Source: Parendozoicomonas verongulae (lineage in GTDB: Bacteria; Pseudomonadota; Gammaproteobacteria; Pseudomonadales; Endozoicomonadaceae). Taken from it: a stretch of DNA of 62,704 nt. This document shows positions 57,452 through 62,704 of the stretch, one piece after another. Below the pieces are notes generated by a model, which saw only the letters and a list, made by a program, of their open reading frames with translations, did not search any database and was not told the DNA's origin. Numbering within the stretch: position 1 is the first letter of the stretch; each line of letters starts with the position of its first letter. The position numbers and the translations under genes are program-made. The stretch lies in contig NZ_SMME01000861.1 in the NCBI RefSeq assembly GCF_009711465.1, forward strand, positions 1 to 62,704, in the 5' to 3' direction.

Positions 57452-58779
57452 CCACAGGCGTTATGAGCAGGTAATGTTGCCTTCAGAGAGCTGACCAGAG
57501 AGCCTGTACTCTGCAGCAGGCGATAGCGATTATAGGCCAGATCATAGCGGGCATTGAGCTCACTCTGGCGAGCAGAGAAGTATTCGTTCTGGCTATCCAG
57601 CAAATCCAGCAGGGTGCGGGAGCCAATCATAAACTGCTTATCGTACAGATCACGGGAACGGCTGGCCTGTTTTACGTGTTCAGCCAGTGGCGACAAACGC
57701 TTCTCCCCAAACTCTACGGCAATCCAGGCAAAGCGTACCTCCTCTTCCACCTGACGCTGGGCACGGTTTTTGATTTCAATAGCTTCGTTCATCAAACGGC
57801 TGGTTTGCTCCCTGCGGGCCTTATCAGCTCCGCCGTTAAACAGGTTGTAGGTCATATTGAGTTTTGCGGTGTGGGTATAGTTGTCGTCTTTACCGCCGTT
57901 GGCATCGCTGTTCCAGTCTGCTCCCACTTCCAATTCAAAGCGAGGCATAAAGGCGCTCTTGGAAGCATCGTATTGAGCTTCTGCTGCTTGAATGTCTGCC
58001 GCCGCCAGACGCAATACCGGATGATTGCTGTTAGCTTGTGAAAGCGCAGCCTCCAGACTCACCGGCAAGGACGCAGGGACTTCGGGCATAATGAACGACT
58101 TGGGCAGGTTACCCACAACTCGCTGATACTGGGTTTTTGCATCCCGCAGCACAGATTCCGCACTGATCTCATTGGCTTTGGCCAGCACCAGACGGCCTTC
58201 TGCCTGAGCCACATCCGCTTCATTGCTTCGGCCTTTGGCACCTTGTTTGCGAATCAGCTCAACCACCCGCTCGTGCTCGCTGACATTCTCTTTCGCCAGA
58301 GCCACGACGGTTTCCTGACGCAGCACATTGATATAGGTTTGGGATACCGACAGGGCGACATCCTCCGCTGCCGAGCACACATCGTGGAATGCTGAGGCCT
58401 GCCGGGCTGTCTGGCGGGCCACTTCGCTGTCTACTGCAAAGCCATCAAACAACATCTGCCGTGCGACGATGGAGGCGTCCCGGCGGGTACGGTTTTTGTC
58501 CTTCCCCCCTGTTTGCCCGCGCTGTTCATAAAGGCCGATAGTTGTGCTGTTACGGGTATTTTCATAGCCAACCCCGCCTCGAAAATCGACAGTTGGCAGA
58601 TAACCCGCCCTGGCCTGCTTTACTTCAAAGTGCCGGGCGTCAGCCTCAGCCGTGCGAATAAGAATGTCTGGATTCGTCGCCAGTGCTTCGTTTACAGAGT
58701 CCAGCAGAGAACCGGCCTGCAGTGTGGTGGAAAGAAGCAGCAGCCCAATCCCCGAGAGCTTGAGTGTGTTGAGAGACAT
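57445..58779 (-). CDS. TolC-family outer-membrane channel, likely type I secretion partner
   Basis: The 444-residue precursor has a signal peptide (GIGLLLLSTTLQAG). The duplicated TolC-type helical repeats are visible, with RTAEADARHFEVKQARAGYLPTVD near the N-terminus and LRLAAADIQAAEAQYDASKSAFMPRFE in the second half. It would form the outer-membrane tunnel of a type I exporter. It lies 78 bp downstream of the giant adhesin gene on the same strand, so it probably secretes that protein. The ABC and membrane-fusion subunits are not in the window. Confidence 0.9.
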   Translation of the reverse strand: MSLNTLKLSGIGLLLLSTTLQAGSLLDSVNEALATNPDILIRTAEADARHFEVKQARAGYLPTVDFRGGVGYENTRNSTTIGLYEQRGQTGGKDKNRTRRDASIVARQMLFDGFAVDSEVARQTARQASAFHDVCSAAEDVALSVSQTYINVLRQETVVALAKENVSEHERVVELIRKQGAKGRSNEADVAQAEGRLVLAKANEISAESVLRDAKTQYQRVVGNLPKSFIMPEVPASLPVSLEAALSQANSNHPVLRLAAADIQAAEAQYDASKSAFMPRFELEVGADWNSDANGGKDDNYTHTAKLNMTYNLFNGGADKARREQTSRLMNEAIEIKNRAQRQVEEEVRFAWIAVEFGEKRLSPLAEHVKQASRSRDLYDKQFMIGSRTLLDLLDSQNEYFSARQSELNARYDLAYNRYRLLQSTGSLVSSLKATLPAHNACGV

Positions 58780-58857
58780 CCTGTACCTACCCTGTTCTAT
58801 TTATTTAATGTGCGTTTATTGTTGATTCGAATTATCTGACCTCGCCAGCGGGCATGA

Positions 58858-61800
58858 TCAGACAATAATCTGCCCATTGGCGATGAGCTGCATCAGGACA
58901 TCATCTGTGTCCGAGCCATGATTATCCCAATCACTTACACCAGTGAGTTTTACTTTCAGTGTTTGCTCTGTGCCATTATCAAACACCAGTGTTGTTGTAT
59001 TCGCACCAGTATCAACCTGTGCTGACATTCCCCCAGCCTTTAGGGCAGCTAAAAGGCCAGCTTCATCTACATCATTCAAGTTAGGCAGGCCATTAACTTC
59101 CTCGTAAATCTGACTGTCAGTCAGTTCAATGAGGTTAGAGATATCCAGAAAATCTCTACCATCAGCATCCAGGCCTGCAACAGTAAAGTCTGTTATTTCA
59201 TCAAGCTGTGCCGTACCTGAAACAATCAGATCAGAAAGATTAAACTGGAACGTATCGTTACCACTTCCTCCCGTCAGGACATCATCCCCCTGCCCACCAA
59301 TCAGCACATCACTACCAGCCCCAGATACCAGAAGATCATTACCATCTGTTCCGATAACCAGATCATCTGCCGACATATCGTAATTAACATCAGGGTTGAA
59401 ACTGACCAGTTTGGTATTACTGGTGAGAGTACCGACATCAACAACGGCATATGAGATCTCGCGAGGATTAGTTCCCAAGGGGTTGAGATTACCAATCCCA
59501 ACACTGTTGAGGAGTTGCTTGTAAACAGACAGCTCTGCATCACCGGAGAAATGAATGGCACTGTTTTTATTATCATATTCAACATGAATGCCATTTGAGC
59601 TTGCCAGATTCTTTGCCGTGTTATCCAGCAGGAGCAGGTCTCCTTTCTGGGCAAGACGAATAGCCACGGTGGCCTCGGCAATAATATTGCCATCATCTGT
59701 AATTTCTAATTTCGATGCTAACGGTGATGTACTGTAGCCTTGAATCGATACTCTGAACACAAAGTCTTCAAGGTCCCAGTCCGGCCTATCTGTAGTCAGC
59801 AAGTCTTCAAAGCCAATAATCAACTCACTGTCATCACCATTATTTATACCAGAGCGAACGTGCGTTGCTCCATCTGTAGCCAGGTTTGAGTAGGATGCAT
59901 GAACCACCGGAGCAGTTAAAACAACACCATTGCCCTGAGGATTCAGCTCCGTGCCAGATGCGTAGTACACCAGCTTTACATCTGTGTCTGAAGTCACAGC
60001 CAGCTCCGCCTTTAGAGTCCCGGCATGGGCCGATTTTTCAAAGCGGACAAAGCCAATACCCTGATCGACTTTCTTAAGATAAGGGCTATCTGCTGTATTG
60101 TTTAAACCATTCTGGACAAGGAAGAAGCCAATTTCGCCCTCGGACAAGTTCGGAATAACCAGCTTTTGTTCTTCTTTGGCAAAATTGGAGTCATACCAGA
60201 TAGGTGTGGTTTGGGTAATGCGATCATTATTGTCTCCATCCACAACATACCAACCGATCACATTCGAGAAACCTGCACTCTCACTGATGAATTGTGCCGT
60301 CATCTGGCTGGGGCCTGAGAGAGAAAGCTGTGAAGGGGAGACTCCATTTGCATGCTGTGCACCTGAAGTAGGGGAGCTTGGATAGGAAGGGCCAGTAAAC
60401 ATTTTATCCGTAGCCGGGCTAACTACCACCGCTCCGTCTGCCCCAGATACAACAGGAGGATCATTGACAGGAGTCACATCCAAAGTAACGGTGGCATCAT
60501 CGAAGCTGCCGCTATTGCCATCACTTACAGTATAAGTAAACGTCAGTGAACCTGATGGGTCAGTTCCATCGTGCTGGAATGAAAATGATCCGTCATTGCT
60601 CACCGTCAACAGCCCTTGCTCAATATCAACAATAGCTTTATCACTGGTATCAAATACAAGATTAATGCCGTTGATCGCAGTAATAGAGAGCGTTTCACCA
60701 TCACCATCGGTGTCACGACCATCACCCGTATCGTCATTGACAAGATGACCTGTCAACAGTGCGCCTTCGAGAAGGGTGTACTGATTGTCACTCGCTTCTG
60801 GCAAGTCTGGTTCTGATACAACCTTAATTGTGACGATTGCAGTATCTGTATGGCCATCCGCATCGGACAACGTGTAGGTAAACGACTCTGTACCAAAGAA
60901 GTCTGGATCGGGGGTAAAGAGGTAAGAACCATCGGCCGCAATAAGCAGTGCACCGTTACCGGTGTCTATGGGGTTGAGCGCATTCACCGGCTGCCCGTTC
61001 ACGTGGGTAACCGCCAGGCCGGCAACAGCTGCAAAGTTGCCAAGAACATCGGAGTGACTCAGCGCCTCACTGTATAAGCGGAACTCACTCACATGCCCCT
61101 TGAAAGGCGCCACAACAATGTTTGCGGGGTTACCACTGCCATCAACGGCCAATGGTTCCCCATTGATAAAGATGGGGTCATCGGTTGCCGTGTCAACATC
61201 ATACGCTCCCCCAAGGCCAGCATCATCACCACCTGTCCAGTCCCGAAGGTTTGCCGGTGTTGCGTCCTGTGCGACCAGTGAGCCATTCACATATAAGCGC
61301 AACTCCCCTGGTGACCCATTCGGGCCGAAGTCAGCCACGGCAGTGAGTTGTACAAACTCTGTCGTTGGATCGATACCCAGTTCAGCCAGGTCGTAAGATA
61401 ATGCGACCTGAGTACTGACAGGAGGAGTGGTGTCCTCTACGACGAAGTACAGCTTAGTGCCCTGCAGGAGAATCGCAGTCCCGTCTGCCGCTCCTCCAGT
61501 TTCATACAAAAACATATACTGATCGGCTGGAACAGATCCATCCGCTTTAAACCAGACTTCCAGAGTGGCATCACCCTGCGTGGGGTCCGTCGACATATCA
61601 TGGGGAGATTGCGCTTTCGCTGATGAGCTGCTCCCATCAAACCGGTAGGCGTGATTAATACCCTCAAACTTAGAGGTGACTGCCTCCCGGGTCACCCCGA
61701 CTAAATCCCAGTCCATGTCACCCGATTTGGCGGTTCCTGAACCGGTATTTTCCCACTGGCTATTGCCATCGGTGTCATCCTGCACACGATACTCAAGTAT

Positions 61801-62704
61801 CGCTCCCGCTTTTACCTGGCCTGCCGATGGATGGGTATCGCTGTCTGCCGTGCCATCCGTCACAATATTTCCGGATACAGAACCATCCTCCTGTACCGTG
61901 TAGCTATTGTTGGTAGCAATGATTTGTGCACCGGTCACTTCGACAGTAATGGGAATGCTGCTTTCCTCAGAATCATTATTTCCCTGCTCAACAGCATTGC
62001 CCGATAAGGTGAGAGTGAATGTTTCGGACAGGTTGCTTATAGAGACCTTCATTTGCAGGTTGCTGTAATCCCACCCCAGAATATCTGCCGATGTATTGCC
62101 TGCCGACGCGACAAACACATTCACACCGTCGGAGAGTATTGCACCGACAGGCAGGTTATCGAGTGTGAGTGTGTGAACTTCAGAACCATCCTGATCATCA
62201 AAGGATGCTGAGATATCCTTCAGTTTGATGAACTCGCCTTCCTTGCCGGAATTGGTGGCCTCGGCGGATAGTATGGGTTTGTCGGCTATTGGGGTGACAT
62301 TCACATTTAAGGTATAAGTATCTGCGCTGAATCTTTCTCCGTCGCCTACCTCAAACGCTATGCCTGCATAATTATCACCGCTTTCATGCCGAGACGGAGT
62401 AAAGCGTAACTTTCCGGCATCCAGATCTGTAGCACTGACTTCCTGATTTTCTACAACCACTACCCAGTTGGGGGCAGCGACTGTTCCCTGGTTGTATTCA
62501 AGAAGACCATGACTGGGCAGTGTGATGATTTTAACCGCAGCTAAAGAAGAACTTTCTTCATCGCTATAGGTGCCGAAATCACTGGAGCCAAGCACCTTGG
62601 CAATATCTTCGTCTGTTGAAACGACATCATCTGTAGAGGATGGCGCGTCGTTCACATTGGTCAGCTCGATCGCCACGCTCGCGGTATCACCGGTCGTCAC
62701 GAAG
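58858..62704 (-). CDS. Giant RTX adhesin, type I-secreted (5-prime end beyond window)
   Basis: At least 1281 residues, open to the window edge, so the true start is outside. In order there are cadherin/VCBS-like units with VNDAP and VNDPP linkers; a LamG-like domain at about residues 300-555 (HAYRFDGSSS, ATLEVWFKADG, RLYVNGSL); two more cadherin-like units (FFGTESFTYTLSDADGHTD); a DUF4114-like domain (about 860-985, with LIIGFEDL and LEDFVFRVS); calcium-binding RTX nonapeptides near residue 1120 (GTDGNDLLV, GGQGDDVL, GGSGNDTF); and a C-terminal type I secretion signal region. It probably mediates attachment or biofilm. The downstream TolC-like gene is its likely exporter. Confidence 0.9.
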   Translation of the reverse strand, partial: FVTTGDTASVAIELTNVNDAPSSTDDVVSTDEDIAKVLGSSDFGTYSDEESSSLAAVKIITLPSHGLLEYNQGTVAAPNWVVVVENQEVSATDLDAGKLRFTPSRHESGDNYAGIAFEVGDGERFSADTYTLNVNVTPIADKPILSAEATNSGKEGEFIKLKDISASFDDQDGSEVHTLTLDNLPVGAILSDGVNVFVASAGNTSADILGWDYSNLQMKVSISNLSETFTLTLSGNAVEQGNNDSEESSIPITVEVTGAQIIATNNSYTVQEDGSVSGNIVTDGTADSDTHPSAGQVKAGAILEYRVQDDTDGNSQWENTGSGTAKSGDMDWDLVGVTREAVTSKFEGINHAYRFDGSSSSAKAQSPHDMSTDPTQGDATLEVWFKADGSVPADQYMFLYETGGAADGTAILLQGTKLYFVVEDTTPPVSTQVALSYDLAELGIDPTTEFVQLTAVADFGPNGSPGELRLYVNGSLVAQDATPANLRDWTGGDDAGLGGAYDVDTATDDPIFINGEPLAVDGSGNPANIVVAPFKGHVSEFRLYSEALSHSDVLGNFAAVAGLAVTHVNGQPVNALNPIDTGNGALLIAADGSYLFTPDPDFFGTESFTYTLSDADGHTDTAIVTIKVVSEPDLPEASDNQYTLLEGALLTGHLVNDDTGDGRDTDGDGETLSITAINGINLVFDTSDKAIVDIEQGLLTVSNDGSFSFQHDGTDPSGSLTFTYTVSDGNSGSFDDATVTLDVTPVNDPPVVSGADGAVVVSPATDKMFTGPSYPSSPTSGAQHANGVSPSQLSLSGPSQMTAQFISESAGFSNVIGWYVVDGDNNDRITQTTPIWYDSNFAKEEQKLVIPNLSEGEIGFFLVQNGLNNTADSPYLKKVDQGIGFVRFEKSAHAGTLKAELAVTSDTDVKLVYYASGTELNPQGNGVVLTAPVVHASYSNLATDGATHVRSGINNGDDSELIIGFEDLLTTDRPDWDLEDFVFRVSIQGYSTSPLASKLEITDDGNIIAEATVAIRLAQKGDLLLLDNTAKNLASSNGIHVEYDNKNSAIHFSGDAELSVYKQLLNSVGIGNLNPLGTNPREISYAVVDVGTLTSNTKLVSFNPDVNYDMSADDLVIGTDGNDLLVSGAGSDVLIGGQGDDVLTGGSGNDTFQFNLSDLIVSGTAQLDEITDFTVAGLDADGRDFLDISNLIELTDSQIYEEVNGLPNLNDVDEAGLLAALKAGGMSAQVDTGANTTTLVFDNGTEQTLKVKLTGVSDWDNHGSDTDDVLMQLIANGQIIV

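Overview
The window looks like chromosomal DNA from a host-associated marine gammaproteobacterium. My best guess is the Endozoicomonadaceae (Oceanospirillales), by inference only. Core genes resemble those of Enterobacteria, Vibrio and Pseudomonas (proS, hda, purMN, deoCABD, ahpCF, metNIQ, zapE), base composition is moderate, and most genes have clear Shine-Dalgarno sites. Scattered among them are large proteins I cannot assign and two eukaryote-like genes, a RING finger protein and a SET-domain protein. I see no prophage, insertion sequence, CRISPR array or rRNA operon.

Layout. 0.2-4.4 kb: a TAXI-type TRAP transporter (binding protein plus fused permease) and a small exported protein. 4.5-7.4 kb: quinone oxidoreductase, DNA polymerase IV and a divergent acyltransferase. 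7.4-11.8 kb: a LuxR-type regulator like those controlling acetate use, a small exported protein, acetyl-CoA synthetase and a fatty acid desaturase. An initiator tRNA follows at about 12 kb. 12-18 kb: an unknown exported protein, the methionine importer metNIQ with a leader that looks attenuated, a SmtB-type metal sensor and zapE. 18-20.5 kb: zapG-like gene, trxB and cysZ. 20.5-27 kb: a 799-residue unknown protein, an FMN reductase, an MFS transporter and a two-component system. 27-33 kb: proS, a lytic transglycosylase whose signal peptide is reached only from a non-AUG start, acyP, a TlpA-like lipoprotein, yihY and arsC-wrbA-DUF2069. 33-40.8 kb: a coiled-coil unknown, the conserved hda-perM-DUF2066 // purM-purN-DUF3108 block and gloA. 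41-50.2 kb: a sugar-phosphate-type transporter and a complete nucleoside salvage module (nupC, deoC, deoA, deoB, deoD, a PunR-like regulator, udp). 50.4-52.8 kb: a cold-shock gene next to a 29-bp perfect palindrome, then an aminopeptidase P interrupted by one in-frame UAG. 52.9-55 kb: the RING and SET genes. 55-57.4 kb: ahpF and ahpC with a well-spaced OxyR-like site. 57.4 kb to the end: a TolC-family channel and the 3-prime part of a giant type I-secreted adhesin.

How the genes fit together. The nucleoside block forms a full uptake-to-glycolysis route: NupC imports; Udp, DeoA and DeoD phosphorolyse; DeoB isomerises; DeoC cleaves. The divergent LysR protein is its likely regulator. AhpC/AhpF form a peroxide-scavenging pair. 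The RTX-type protein and the TolC-like channel are probable secretion partners. The RING protein has an RBBP6-like C4C4 finger, lies beside a minimal SET methyltransferase and carries an apparent signal peptide; together these are the strongest hint of an undescribed host-manipulation function. The unknown proteins at 12.1, 20.5 and 33.0 kb are the next candidates. The most interesting non-coding signals are the metNIQ leader, a structured terminator-ended RNA between nupC and punR, and the palindrome upstream of the cold-shock gene.
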